Below are positions 34,441-47,765 of a stretch of DNA of 64,000 nt, one piece after another. Position 1 is the first letter of the stretch. The number at the start of each line of letters is the position of its first letter. This stretch comes from Chrysoperla carnea (taxonomy: Eukaryota; Arthropoda; Insecta; Neuroptera; Chrysopidae). Under the pieces are notes generated by a model. The model had not been told where the DNA came from. It did not search any database and saw nothing but the letters and a program-made list of their open reading frames with translations. The position numbers and the translations under genes are program-made. Location: positions 4,651,001 to 4,715,000 of the forward strand of contig NC_058338.1 of assembly GCF_905475395.1 (NCBI RefSeq), given 5' to 3'.

Positions 34441-35524
34441 AGTTTGTATACAAATTTAAACGTCAAAGTCTTATGATTATTATTGATGTTTTTTTTTTAT
34501 AATACAGTGGCGTAATTTATGTAAACAAATACCTAATTATTGAGTTAATTAATGAGAATTAAAAAAAATAAAATACTTTTGTAAATTACAAAGCAGTAAA
34601 TACTGACTGTTGTCGTATTTTTTGAATAAATAATTAGATATTGGATGAACATAAGCTATTTTATATAGATCAGATAGTGAGTGTCCTATATAAATATTTG
34701 TTATGTAATATATGTTTTATACTTTTATTACATATAATTTTAAGTACTGTTCAAACATTTATAACGTAGGTACTAACAAATGAGATCACCATAAATATTT
34801 ATATTAAATTGAAAAATTGGTCGTACTCAACATAAAACCATGCGAACACTCTTTCTGTAAATTAAGCGCTGTTGAGTACTTCTTCTGTTAGATCAAGTTA
34901 TCAATATATGGGGGTGCTAAATTTACGTACTATCATTTGATAAAGTCCTGTTGTTCTAACTTGAACCACTCTGTATATCGCCTGATTTATTGATACGGGT
35001 GCATCCGCAAACTTCTCAATCCCAGCCTTTTCGGAACCACTCCGCCTCTCCATGCAGCCTACCGTAATTTTTACTATGATCCTCCACCCTTCAAATAAAA
35101 TGTACTTTTGATTTTGTATTATTTGAAACACTGGTATTACGGCAATGTAAGAATATTGCGTTCATCAAAAGTAAACAAGTACCCAATGTTAGAAATTAAA
35201 TATCCATACATCACCGCAACTTAAACTTCCAATTTTTACCATGAAAACTGCGTAACTTAAGTTCATTACCGCCCCTCTACTGGCGTAGAGGTGGAAATTT
35301 AGCATTTGAAATAAGCCCCCTTCCTTTCTTGATTGGACCACGTGATTTATGGATGCTTCCTATCCAAACCTGGAAGAAGTACAGTGCTCGATTAAAATTT
35401 GGCAAGTTTGATTCTTCTTGGTTTCATAGTAACGTAGTGAAACTCTCAACGCTATAATGTATGATCTGTACTCTAAGTAAATGTTTGTACCACTTAAAAA
35501 TGAACATATTATTCATCATAGTAC

Positions 35525-35558
<34 letters not shown>

Positions 35559-36281
35559 GGTATAATATGCATAAAACAGTTTTCCAAAGGGTGCATATTA
35601 TATTAATTTGAGAAAATGATGTAGTATATGATAAGGTATAGGCTATTTATGAGTAGTATAGACAAGTCCGTAGCCCGAAAAATGGGTCTGAAATCTGATC
35701 TGGACGCTACTTAAAACAATTATCAGAATCTCTCCAAGAAACATCTATTGCCTACTCTAATAATTTTCCTTGACGTTGACTTCGAAATAAAACGATTAAA
35801 AATTATTTTTACTACTATAGTGAAAATTCTAAATAAATTGCATATGAGTTAATTATCTTACTTAAATTTAAAAAGGATTCAAAAAAGGTCGAGAATTTGA
35901 TATGCAGTATTTGCGGCTGTTAAGGATGTATGAGCATGACAACAATGTTTGATTTAAAGGCTCAAAATTTGTTTGAAGGTAGTCTTTTACTCAATGAATA
36001 TGTGGTTAAAATTTCAGCATAGGTAACCGGGCAAATTTTTAAGAAAAAAGTCATTCAAAATCGATATAAAATACATTGGCTCTTATGGAGGATTCTCAAA
36101 AAACGACATATTTTGGAAGTTTTTGTTAATTTTCATTTGGAATGAATGAAAACAAATTAAAAAAAAAACTTTTTAATAGAAAGTAAACATATTAGCAATG
36201 AATTAGAAAAGAAAAAAACTAAGTGTCACCGTCCATATAAGGGATGTAAGAGCAGGGTAGATTAAGGGTTGAAATTATTTT
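34441..36281. other. Unassigned region with (GACA)n microsatellite
   Basis: AT-rich with no recognised gene. A perfect CAGA/GACA tetranucleotide run is at about 35,525-35,559. A 75-codon minus-strand open frame at 34,901-35,131 has no known motif. Confidence 0.4.
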
Positions 36282-36500
36282 TATCTTATTTTCAACTTTG
36301 ATGATGAATTTTGTTATAACTTCATGAATGTAGACGAAAAATAAGAATACAATTTTTCGATATGTGTCTTGGTTTTCGAAAGCTAAAATAATTAAACAAA
36401 ATTTTCAATTTTCGATATTTTGAAAATTAAGCCAGATATCGAAAAATTTTATTCTTACTTTTCGTCTTATATCGTTAAGTAATAATATAAATTTATCATC
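36282..36500. repeat. Foldback repeat, second copy
   Basis: Reverse-complement match to the repeat in the last intron of esterase copy 5 (19,985-20,180). Internal arms contain gaaaaataagaata and its inverse tattcttacttttcg, with cgatatgtgtcttgg and gccagatatcg between them. Confidence 0.65.
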
Positions 36501-36690
36501 AAAATTGAAAATATCTATTTTTAAATTTTTACCCCCACGCCCTCGCTCATACATCCTTAAAGTCGACCTAACTTAACCACCCTATAAAAAACATGTAGCG
36601 CGAGCTAGGAAGAAATCCTACTTTCTTGCAAAGTTTATACATTTTGTTGTTAATATGGGTTATATAGAAGCTCGTTACTCTTGTCCATAA

Positions 36691-36924
36691 TGCACTAAAT
36701 TACGGGAGTTATTTTTTATTTAAATAGATTCAGTATCACGTACTGAATGCAAATGCACAAAATCCTTACAAAAATAGGCGGGGAAGTGCCTCCATTTTTT
36801 GGTCTTAGGTGCATGGTTATGAAGATAGTGTCCAAAACGGTTTTCCTTAAAATGGAGGCACTTTCTCCGCCTATTTTTATAAGGATTTTGTTCATTTCAT
36901 TCAGTACTCCTGTAATTTAGTGCA
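36691..36924. repeat. Foldback/MITE-like inverted repeat (234 bp)
   Basis: Outer ends tgcactaaattacgggag and ctcctgtaatttagtgca are inverted copies. Inner arms ataggcggggaagtgcctcc and ggaggcactttctccgccta pair as well. The left arm carries an extra block of about 30 bases relative to the right. Confidence 0.8.
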
Positions 36925-38706
36925 GAAAAAATTCTCTGTACTCTGAAGTATGAGTTCCGTCTAGATCAGAGCTCAGACCCATTTTTGGGTGCATGAATTG
37001 GTCTAGTACTCCAGTAGGTAACTTAGATGTACAATTTGTTATACTTTTACGTTTTTTAATATGAACATCATAAACTGAAATGAAGAACTTATGAATTTTT
37101 AAAACTTGCGTGTAGTTTTTTTAACAATTTATTATTTACCATTGAAATTAAATCGACAATATATTATTATATGACTTTGTGTTTTGAAAAGAAAGGGTTA
37201 TTGACCTATAATTGTGATTTAATTCGAAATTTGCGAATTTTCCAAGGAAACAAAACTATTTTGCACAATTTAGAAGATACAATTAAGAGAAATCTTTGTT
37301 GAAACCAACCTCAGAATAGACAAATTTTACAAATGAATCTTTCATAAATTTAGAAAACGATAGAATGAGAATGCACTTGAAGGAGGGGTAGTGTTTCAAA
37401 ACTTTTTCGCATTAGGATCTAAAACTTAAGAGGTATTAATCAAAGAGTGGCTTTTGAGTATAACAAGTTATTTTTTGATTGGTTACAAAACGAGCTATTT
37501 ATCATAATAGACTAAACTGATACCCCAGTATATGGGATCGTTTTCAATAGAAGTAACATTTCCATAATTTCGCAACCGTGCTATCGCGTTGACTTATTTC
37601 CTTCGTTTTATCGACATTCTCACAATTTTCTCGAATCAACCTTATTCATTTTTTGCTTTGGATTAGAAAAATTTAATCCTCAAAGTTAAATTGATATCCT
37701 GGTGTTAGTTCTAGATAAGACAAATAAAAAATATTCCTCCTTTTGGGAGATTTTATTTCGCTTCTTCTGGGAATTTTTCAACGCCAGAACAATTTCTAAC
37801 ATTATTAGTTAAATTATGATAAATTAAATTATCTATGCTAAAACTGAAGAAAAAAACATTTTGATACATTCTGATGTAATGATATATGTCTTACAAAATG
37901 AATCACAGTTTTTATAAATGACTAATTTCTTACACGCATAAAAATATATTTTTATATAATTAATGCTAATTAATTATAAAAAGGCAGGTGTTTACATATA
38001 CTAAATATTTACAATACACACAGACTTAACGGGAACTTTGTATAATATATAGAACTCATGACTTATCAAGCAAATATACCCACAAAAAAAATAAAGAATG
38101 AATACTTTGTGTCTTGAACATATGCAAGGTTACATCGAAAAAATTAACAGAATTCTTTTGTCTGACAATTTCATTATTAATTCAAAAAGCATTGTAGACA
38201 GTACTGCATTTACCCATTTAGACAGCCTAGGCAGCCTCCTGGGGGACCTCCACAAAAAACCATTTAAAATTTTTGATTAAAGGGACGATTAGCTTGCGTT
38301 GTCAAAGAGGTGTCATGCCAACCCGAAAAAGGGCGAATATCACGACTTATTAGACGAAGAATGAACAAAGAATTCGAAAAATGATTCGTAATGTATCGAA
38401 GAAAAAAACGCCACGTAAAATAGCATACTGTTAAATTGTTTTATCACATTAATAGTTAATGTTAAACTACATTTAATTTAACAAAAAATAAAAAGCAATT
38501 ACAATATTTTTCCATTATTACACTTACTTAACTTTTGCATTAAAATCAAGTTATTATAGCTTCAACAAATGTTTGAGATATATTTCATTAAAAATAGATA
38601 ATTAGTTTCTACGACTACGTCTATGAGTTCTTACGATAAAACGGAGTGATCTAATTCGAAAATTTCCCATTGGAGAAAAAAAAACATTGTCGAAATAAAA
38701 GTTTTA
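36925..38706. other. Unassigned AT-rich region
   Basis: No gene, RNA or named repeat recognised. An open frame of 60 codons at 38,098-38,280 has no motif. Confidence 0.35.
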
Positions 38707-39084
38707 TTTCTATATATTATAAATGCGAAAGTAAGCATGTTTGTCTGTTTGTTTGTTTGTTTGTTAGGCTTTCAGCAATATAGGTCATATTTCAGAATAA
38801 CACATGAGATATAATTTATAAAGTAGTCATTTAACATTACCATAAATTACAGATTTCTATAAAAATATTCAATATAAAATATTTCACGGTCATCTTTTCT
38901 GATATACTCAATGAATAATTACGACTATTATACATTTAAAAAAATAGAAACCCATACATATATTTTACCTGTGTGTAACTTAATCCTTACCATTATTTCG
39001 AGTGTTATAGAAAGGAATTAAGCGAGAGTAATCTTTATCAATCTTTACTTTTAAACCAAACGAAGCGGGTGGGTATCACTCTAG
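38707..39084 (+). mobile_element. Non-autonomous Helitron-like element, family D
   Basis: The 3' end has the short hairpin gcgggtgggtatcactctag followed by T (CTAG-T), the canonical Helitron terminus, and the 5' end tttctatatattataaatgc matches the 5' terminus of the 61 kb copy, which begins with TC after an A. A (TTTG)n run lies near the 5' end. No Rep/helicase is encoded. Family members are at 50,717 and 61,241, both in the other orientation. Confidence 0.78.
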
Positions 39085-41505
39085 TATGATATAAATAATC
39101 AAAAAATATCTTGCACTAAACTCTGGAAAATTTATGTTTATATATCAGGAGTTTGAAGAAATCATTGTCCATTAAAATAAAATAATTTAATCTGCACTTA
39201 AAATTTATCGGTATAGCGATTGAAAAGATTTTTATTTATTTTTTAATGAAATGATAAAAATCAGAGTGTTACATAAAAGAAGAAATTTGGGGAATCCACC
39301 CTAACTTTTATGACTTTATTTTCTAGAGGGGTGAAATTTTCTATTTTATTTTAAACATAATAGGAAGTAAATTAACTTTATTTTTTTATTATTGAATACG
39401 TTTACCGGAACTAATCATCATAAAAAAAGTCTCTATTATACAAAAATATTAAAAATTATTTGTATGGAGGGTTTCTAAAATATCGAAAATGGAATTCATC
39501 ATTTGAATCTAAAATAAGATATACATTCTACCTTCAATGTTAAACGAATATTTTGTATTTCAAAATATTTTTTTGAATAAAAAATTTGAATTATGAAAAG
39601 GAAAAGCATACTAATAATATTTTGTAATATAGTATTATAAATTTTTATAATTGCACCACAATTCGATTTTCTCTATTATATATTCCCACTCCGTTGGTTA
39701 TAAATACACATCCTGTAAAAATGCAATATTTTATAATGTCTATAAGATTTTTCCATAAATGTTTAAGTTAAATTTAGATTGCTAAACATCTTAATAACTA
39801 CACTGAAAAAAAAATTAAAATAATGACAATCTCATCCCAAAGTTGGCCGTTTCATTTTGAAATAATGTAAAAATATTTTCAAACAATTGCCTAATGATTG
39901 GAACAAGTACATCTAAATATTTGTATTTACAATAGAATGGGATTGAATTTAAAATATGAATTTATTGATACAAAATCACTGAAGTTAAATAAACAAAATC
40001 AATAATTCTATGAAAAAGATTGATTTTAGTTTAAAGTCATGCATTTTATTGACGGAAAATAAAATTGTACTTAGTTGGGATATACAATCGTGTAAATAAA
40101 GTGAATCGATGAATTAAAAAAAAATTTCTTTGCATTTGGTTTAAATAGAGGATTTGGTTATTGTGATTGCATATCTATCATGTCTAGCCCATATGTAATT
40201 GAGCCAACTACATGAAGATTGTTGTTACTAACTTACAGAAAGTTTGAAATATACTTATTGATCATTTTTATAATATGTACCATATTTTTTGGTATCTTGC
40301 AAAATCCAAATCAAATTTTATGTTCTAATAAAGTCCACCCTGAAAATTTGTAAGTTTCTAAGTCTAAAATATTTTGATACCATCACTTATTTGGGTTTAC
40401 CCTGCAAACGCCGTTCGACGATGATTCATTATAATTCTTTTTGGAACATGATTTTGAATCCAAAATCTTCCTTCAATGATAATTAGTGTATATTTCGCTA
40501 TGTAGAGTAAGGAAAAGTAATCATAAATCACCGTAGAAACCAATACGTCTACTGCAGTTACATAAAATTTCATTTATATTCCGCACTAAAATTACGAAAG
40601 AAAAATTTGTCATACTTAGTAATAAAAAATGACCTTAATTTTTTTGGTGTTTTCTTACTAGTTTGATAGGTACTTATAATTACTGAAATTATTACAAATT
40701 TGATAACAGAATTCAAGCGCGGATTTAGAGGAGGTTATCTATACAAAGTAAGGTAGCCAACTTTTTTAAGCAATTAACGAGTAACTCAAAAATTTTATAG
40801 ATACAAAAGACAGCAGAATAGAATAGCTCCAGAATAATAGCCAATAATGAAGTAGGTAAAGAAAACGTCCATAGATGATAAGATACGAAACAGCTTAAAA
40901 GCGTAAACTATGAAATGTATAAAATTATTACTCGAAACATAACTCATTAGAAGTTTAAATTGCTTCTTATAAAAAAATTTTCTGAATACGCGCTTGAAAT
41001 GACCAAGCATATATACATGAATAAAAATTTTATCAAAAATAAAATTAAGCAAACAATATTTAATAATAAAATATTTAAACAAAATTTTTGTTTATTTAAA
41101 AAAATTTTAAGTCAAATAGTTTGAACACATCTTTGAGCATGAAATTTTAGATATAGTGTCAAATTTATAAAAAATTACATTCAATATTCTTTCGTCTTTC
41201 GTACTCGTATTCATACGGAAAAATTATATAATTTTCTTTGGAGCTAGCCACAATTTTATTTGACTTGCCGCTGGTATTTTATAAAATTTAGATAAAGATT
41301 CAGACTAAAGAATTTTATTGTTACTCTTTTATTGCTCCAGGCAGTTTTATTAGTACGATATATATATACGGTCATCTTGTTTACCTAGTTAGAAAATTTA
41401 GAAAGATAATTATTTGACTGGTCTTGAATACCCTAACTCGAAAAAGTGCTGCTGCTCTAAATGGATATTGAAATGTCCATTCTTGAAACCAATTCTCCAT
41501 ATTTT
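39085..41505. other. Unassigned AT-rich region
   Basis: Long stretch without a recognisable gene or repeat. The open frame of 95 codons on the minus strand at 40,795-41,082 is rich in Phe/Ile/Leu/Tyr as expected from AT-rich noise. Confidence 0.35.
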
Positions 41506-41509
41506 TGAT

Positions 41510-41985
41510 AGCAATTAGAGCTAGGTTAATTTTGATCACAAATCTGAAAAGTATGACCCAAATTTATTAGGATTAGATGCTTGGTTTATCAAAATTGGAT
41601 AAATTTTGAATGTGAAGGAGCAAAATTAAATTTTTTTGGATTCTGATGACGTCATAAAGGAAAAAAATTCGATCTTTTGGATAATACAGGCAAATTTGAT
41701 CCGATCTAATTGGTATTTTCTTTGAAACCCACTAATTTTGGGTCACTCTTTTAAGCTGTGATGTCAATTTTTCGCTAGCTTTCACTTACCTGCTTAGTTC
41801 AGGGACCAGGACTCCACATTTTTGAAACCTATTAGAGTTAAGTTAATTTTGATCACAAATTTGAAAAGTATGACCCAAATTTAGTGGAATTACATCCTTG
41901 GTCTATCAAAATTGGATAAAATTTGGATGTGAAGGAGCAAAATTAATTTTTTTGGATTCTGATGACGTCATAAAGTAAAATAATA
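41510..41985 (-). repeat. ~315-bp satellite, about 1.5 units
   Basis: Reverse orientation. TGACGTCA is at 41,647-41,654 and 41,963-41,970, spaced 316 bp. It breaks into a short (TA)n run at about 41,984-41,997. Confidence 0.85.
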
Positions 41986-42914
41986 TATATATATATTATC
42001 AATTGTTCTATGCCTAGTCAAATGTGGACTTATCATAATGGTTTTATGCTTTCAATATTAAATTTATAAAAACGAATGTAATTTATATATTTCTTATTTA
42101 TCTCTCCAAACTATGTATTGTTGTTCATTTCTTGGTTTACTCCGTCAGAATTAGAATGAAATATCGCTGGTATTCAGAAATACAGAAACAAAGATATCTA
42201 CCTAACTCAAGTTGTAAGTTTGACTAGTAGAACAAAAATTTGAAGTTCAAGATAATTTCTTTCATCATTTTGCACGTAGGTCTTTATCATTTTGTGATTT
42301 CTATTTTCGAGAAAACATTACAGATGCTTACTTTGGCGCACTTTAATGGTGAAAAAACGACAAACTACATTATCCAAAGACATGACCCAAAAGTATATTT
42401 TCCTCTCTACAGCCTTGGATTCAATGGATATTCCCCTAAAATGCATAGTTTCTGAATAAATTTCAAAAAATACCGTAAAAATACAGTGACAAATTTCCCG
42501 AACTTTCTTATCAATTGCTTACCAATCATAACAAACATTTTATAGCACTTGAAACCGCTTGAAATACATAGCTTTGCTGTTTTCTTTTTTACTTCTTTTG
42601 TTTATATCTGCTTCCAGCGGACTAGATTTATACGCAGTTATGCACCTGCAGTTATCTCATAGCACAGCAAGAAATATCATTATCGTGACTTCAAATATAC
42701 ATTTGAAGATTTTTTTTTCTTATTCTTCTTAATTTGTAGGGGATTTTAAGAAAAGAAAACCCAAGATATTAGCGCTTCACATAAAGTTTTAAGTTTTATT
42801 ATCAAAGATAATAAATTATAACTCTTCGATATTTCGAAATATATTTCGATTTTTGCCAGATCTCCTTTCACCTGAACCTGTAATTCCTATAGTAAGATGC
42901 TCCGTAATTTACCC

Positions 42915-43390
42915 AATCAACGAATGGCTACGACAAACCCATCTTGATTTCTGAGACTTTGCGCAGGGCATACGACAGGCCAAACTGTGTATAACCATGG
43001 CTAGGCCAGTTAATTGTGCTCGTCTGACACTTACTAGAGCACAAGTGAGAAGGAACTCTTAACAGGACACTGTCCATTGAACTATCACCTTTATAACATG
43101 GGGATCTCTACTGTTCCCACTTGTAGGGCTTTCATGCATGTTGTTTGCACCTCCAAAAATCTGCAGGGCGTCAGATTCAGAATGTTCGGATCCGAAACCT
43201 TGGATATATTAATCCTGGGAGAGATCCCGATGAAGAAACTGTGGTCTTTCTGCGTGGTGTCTGGCCTCGACAGAATCCTATAAGTTCATCCGATTTTCGC
43301 AGCGCCTCTTATCCGAGGGCGTCTCGAGTTACCCGAAGACTAGTCGGTCTCAAGGAGGGCACGAAGGACTCTTGGTCTAGGTGCTAGGGA
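42915..43390 (+). pseudogene. Non-LTR retrotransposon ORF2 remnant (RNase H region)
   Basis: A GC-richer block in AT-rich surroundings. In one frame from 43,056 it reads LLTGHCPLNYHLYNMGI followed by a Cys-containing segment and VRFRMFGSETL. The adjacent frame from 43,145 reads on with GRDPDEETVVFLRGVWPR. This is the ordered signature of the C-terminal end of an R1/Jockey-like ORF2, split by frameshifts and preceded by stops. A (TTATTA)n-like tail follows at about 43,413-43,445. Confidence 0.7.
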
Positions 43391-43445
43391 GCCACTTGCG
43401 GTACCCCTGTTTTTGTTATTATTACCTATTATTGTTATTATTATC

Positions 43446-45294
43446 TCTACCCTCCATAATCCAAAGTGAACAACGTCCATTTTACCCTATAGATAGTGAA
43501 TGTTTTTTTATCTTATGTGATTCATTTTCTAGACATTTGCTGTCTATCTGGTAACATAGTTCGTCACCATAAAAAGAAACATTCTTTAACCTTGGCCAAA
43601 CACTTATTTATTACAATCATTTAAAGATGTTTGTTGTATATTCTGAACGCATACTTATCACATGTAACGAATACAAACGTACCTATAGGTTTTTTTTATT
43701 CTCTCTTGGGTTATTTAACGACCTTGCATTTCCCTGATGCAGTATTACAAACAATTTATGATAACATAATATTTTGTAAATAAAAATATGATTCCATATG
43801 CCAATTATTTTCAAATACCTTTGGCTAATAAAACTAGAATTTGGCTAAAAAATTAACAAGCCGTGGGTAGGGTCTGGTGCGACTCTTAAGGTCCGTACGA
43901 ATAACTTAACAGTTTAATAAAAAGTTCGAAAATTTAAAAAAATAAAAACTCGACCCAAAAGACTGTTATGAAATTCTGTTCGGATCATATTGCTGTTAGT
44001 TACGCTTCGATTAGCACAAAAATTTGGATTTTTTTTAAAATTGTTTTTGTTTTTCTTTACAGATTGTTTACACCGAACAAAAGACTCAATTTTGAGTTTC
44101 TGGTGTTGTGAAAATTCAAAATATTCTCGTATCGTATGATCAAAATAAGAAATAGACAAGGTGAAGAAGAAGGCGAAGACGAAGAAGCTGTAGAAATATG
44201 TCGTTAAATTGTGGAGCATGTTTTGCCAAATATTTATTATGTATATTTAATTTTATTGTTTTTGTAAGTATTCAAATTTAAAAATTACTTATTTTGACCC
44301 AAAAATACAAAAATTGGGAAATTTTTTAGATAAAGCCTAACATTCAGACCGAAAAGCTTTTATTTCGAAGCGTTTCTGGAGATATCTAGATTAATTCTCA
44401 ATACATCTTGAAAAGTGCTGAACTTTTATATGTATAATTTTTTTATTTTAGAATAAGTCTAAATTATCGAAAAACACGAAAATCAGCCTGATTTTAACTA
44501 AATACGAGTTTCACTGATATCGAATTAAGAAACTCCGGGATAAAGACCCGGTAAAATCCGTAATTGAGCATGAATAATTTTCGCATGGAAAATTTTTACC
44601 CGATCCCGTCTAAAAAATGCTCCTGAACGTAAAAGTGCAGCTTTACGGTGGGTAACCCGGTAGGAAATTGTTTAAACTATTTTTGTTGGCCTAATTGCAT
44701 TTTAAATGCTTGATTGTTAACTGATAAAAGATCGCGCGAAAATAACGATTTTCTGTTCATGTCTATACATGCCAGAAAGATGGGATTTTCCCCAATCGAC
44801 TCGAAATTCAAAATCAAATTAACAGAAAAGTCCAACAAATTTCACATTCCACAATCTAAATATCCATGGGAAAGTTATTCATGACTAATGACGGATTTTA
44901 CCGCAGGATCTAATATCATTTGATCTAAATAAAGTTGTGAATCGATAGTTTTAAATAATAAATAGGTACTTAGTCTATAAATGACTAAAACCAAGGTCGT
45001 ATTAAGTAACATACTTAAATTTTAAATCAAATGTTTACCCTATTATTAATATTTAAGTATGCTAATTGATTTATCAATTGTCCTATATATGGGATCTAAA
45101 AATCACTTGTTTATATGCAACACTTGTCACTGTGACAGCATGAGATCAAAATACGAATAAAAAAACCAATTATATCAACATACCTTACTTTATTTAATGC
45201 GGATATTCATAATCGTACAAATATTTTTATTATTATTAATAATAATGACATAATCTTATTGATTAATAATTTTCTTTTGTCTTTTTTGCCTGAT
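43446..45294. other. Unassigned region
   Basis: No gene recognised. A patch at 44,530-44,660 is less AT-rich but has no coherent frame. Confidence 0.35.
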
Positions 45295-45850
45295 ACAGAT
45301 TTTGATACCATGTATATATGAAATATACATGGTATATTAAGTTTAGTCCCAAGTTTGTAACGCTTAAAAATAATGATGCTAGGAAAAAAATTTGGTCATA
45401 GGTGTTCATAAAATCACCTAATTAGTCCATTTCCGGTTGTCCGTCCGTCTGTAGACACGATAACTCAAAAACGAAAAAAGATATCGAGCTGAAATTTTTA
45501 CAGCGTACTCAGGACGTAAAAAGTGAGGTCAAGTTCGTAAATGAGCATCATAGGTCAATTGGGTCTTGGGTCCGTAAGACCCATCTTGTAAACCGTTAGA
45601 GATAGAACAAAAGTTTAAATGTAAAAAATGTTCCTTATCAAAAATTAAACAACTTTTGTTTGAAACATTTTTTCGTAAACATCACTGTTTACCCGTGAGA
45701 GCGCCAATTAGGCGGAAATTTTATAATATGTACTATACTTGATTATCAGTTATGTATGTGTCACATGTTTGTATGTGTAATGTGATAAAGAAATCAACAC
45801 TGACTATGCATTTCAAAAATTAACTCAATTGTTTGTTTTCACTTGTTTTT
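45295..45850 (+). repeat. Dispersed repeat A, copy 2 (longest copy)
   Basis: Best-preserved copy. It begins with an inverted pair (accatgtatat and atatacatggt) and aagtttagtcccaagtttgt, then the conserved block ttagtccatttccggttgtc through to ttgtttgttttcacttgttt. A reverse partial copy of its first part is at 52,029-52,170, and its 3' end alone recurs at about 47,713-47,765. Confidence 0.85.
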
Positions 45851-46074
45851 ATAACATTTTAATGAGTTGAACAACAAAACAGAACATATTAAAAATTTAT
45901 GGTGATCGATAGATATTCTTTAACTAACTAATGCTATAAGAGCCCATAACAGAAAGGCACCCATCAAACAACTCAAAATTTAAAAGTCAAAGATACACCC
46001 CCTTGCTTCCCCACGCTTCGCCACTACTAGGGTCATGCCATATTTGGAAAATTAATATATATTTGTTTTTACAG

Positions 46075-46173
46075 TTAGCGGGTACTACAGTATTAGCAGT
46101 TGGAATATGGCTTGCAGCGGATACAAATTCATTTATATCGTTAATGAAAGTTGTAGATAATGAACAATTTCAG
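46075..46173 (+). CDS. Tetraspanin, single internal exon (33 codons)
   Basis: The 99-bp exon is in phase 0 at both ends, with a T-rich acceptor (tttgtttttacag) and a consensus donor (gtaagt). It encodes LAGTTVLAVGIWLAAD, the end of the first transmembrane helix of tetraspanins with the GIW motif, followed by a short hydrophilic small-loop segment ending NEQFQ. Tetraspanins are four-helix membrane proteins that organise membrane microdomains. Neither the preceding exon (N-terminus and start of helix 1) nor the next one (helix 2 with its GCCG-type motif) was found nearby, so the gene should have introns of many kilobases and extend beyond or through this repeat-rich region. A lone retained exon of a dead gene is possible, but the clean splice sites and frame argue for a live one. 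Confidence 0.75.
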
Positions 46174-46754
46174 GTAAGTTCAAATTTTTTTTATATAAAA
46201 TGCATTTTTTTTTTTTTTTTTTTGGATTTGTTCACACTTATAGCGAAAATTAGACAATGCTTACTTAGATTTTGGAAAATAATACATGAAGGGTAAATAA
46301 TTTTAATATACAAGAGATTTCAAAAATAATGAAGGGGTTCGATATAGAGAATGTAATTCTAAGACGAAAACCTTCATTAACTTTCATTTTATATTTGAAA
46401 ATTTGTTGATAATTATCTAAATTAGCGAAGCCATATCTCGTTAAGAGTGTCATAGATAGGAAACGCTAAAGGATTTTTGAAATTCTCTGTATTTCTCTGA
46501 TTGGGAAGTAAAATAATAATAAAAAAATAAATAAATACAATTTTTTTTTCTTCAAATAAATACAAATAAAACCTGGTGAAATCATTGAAACAAATTTTTT
46601 AATTAATATGCAAAAAAAGATCGGTCAAATGGAGTGTTGGATACGAACACTAAAGGGTTCCAAGGTAACATAAAAAAGTCTATGAGTTTGAAATGAATGT
46701 CTAGTACCTATGATACTGGGGTATTTTGCATAAGGAACTTTATAACATAAGGAT

Positions 46755-47710
46755 CAAATTTGTGATCAAATTTAACCTAGCTCTAAAAGGTTTCAAAAAT
46801 TTGGAGTCCTGGTCCCGGAATTAAGCACATAATTCATAGTTAGCGAAAAATTGACATCACAGCTGAAAAGAATGACCCAAAATTAGTGGGTTACAAAAAA
46901 AATTCTAATAATATCGGATCACATTTGCCTGTGTTATCAAAAAAATAGAATTTTTTAACTTTATGACGTCATGAGAATCCAAAAAATTAATTTTACTCTA
47001 TCACATCTAAATTTTATCCAATTTTGATCAACGAAGTATGTAATCCTACTAAATTTGGGTCATACTTTTCAAATTTGTGATCAAAATTAACGTAGGTCTA
47101 ACATATTTCAAGAATGTGGAGTCCTGGTCCCGGAATTAAGCACAACAGTGATAGCTACCGAAAAACTGGCATCACAGCTGAAAAGAATGACCCAAAATTA
47201 GTGGGTTTCAAAAAAAATTCTAATAAAATCGGATCAAATTTGCCTGTGTTATCAAAAAAATAGAATTTTTGAACTTGATGACGTCATCAGAATTCAAAAA
47301 AATTAATTTTGCTCTATCACATCCAAATTTTATCCAATTTTGATCAACGAAGTATGTAATCCTACTAAATTTGGGTCATACTTTTCAAATTTGTGATCAA
47401 AATTAACGTAGGTCTAACATATTTCAAGAATGTGGAGTCCTGGTCCCGGAATTAAGCACAACAGTGATAGCTACCGAAAAACTGGCATCACAGCTGAAAA
47501 GATTGACCCAAAATTAGTGGGTTTCAAAAAAAATTCTAATAAAATCGGATCAAATTTACCTGTGTTATCAAAAAAATAGAATTTTTGAACTTGATGACGT
47601 CATCAGAATCCAAAAAAATTAATTTTGCTCTATCACATCCAAATTTTATCCAATTTTGATCAACGAAGTATGTAATTGGTTTCAAGAATGTGGAGTCCTC
47701 GTCCCGGAAA
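46755..47710 (+). repeat. ~315-bp satellite, about 3 tandem units
   Basis: Largest array of this family in the window. The anchor ggagtcctggtccc recurs at about 46,802, 47,116 and 47,431 and, shortened, at 47,690. Units two and three are almost identical, which points to recent unequal exchange or homogenisation. TGACGTCA is at 46,964-46,971, 47,279-47,286 and 47,595-47,602. It lies in the presumed intron just after the tetraspanin exon. Confidence 0.93.
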
Positions 47711-47712
47711 AA

Positions 47713-47765
47713 TTTTATAATACAGATATTTCAACAATTCACTCAGTCAATTGTTTACTTTCACT
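47713..47765 (+). repeat. 3' end fragment of dispersed repeat A
   Basis: The sequence atttcaacaattcactcag followed by tcaattgttt and tttcacttgttttt matches the last ~50 bases of repeat A and abuts the satellite. Only the terminal part is present, as expected for a 5'-truncated insertion. Confidence 0.6.

Noticed and set aside
43145-43387. Independent host gene in the GC-rich block
   Set aside because: Reads as a frameshifted C-terminal end of a non-LTR ORF2 together with the adjacent frame.
46755-47710. CRISPR-like array
   Set aside because: Units of ~315 bp without spacers in a eukaryotic genome; a satellite explains it.
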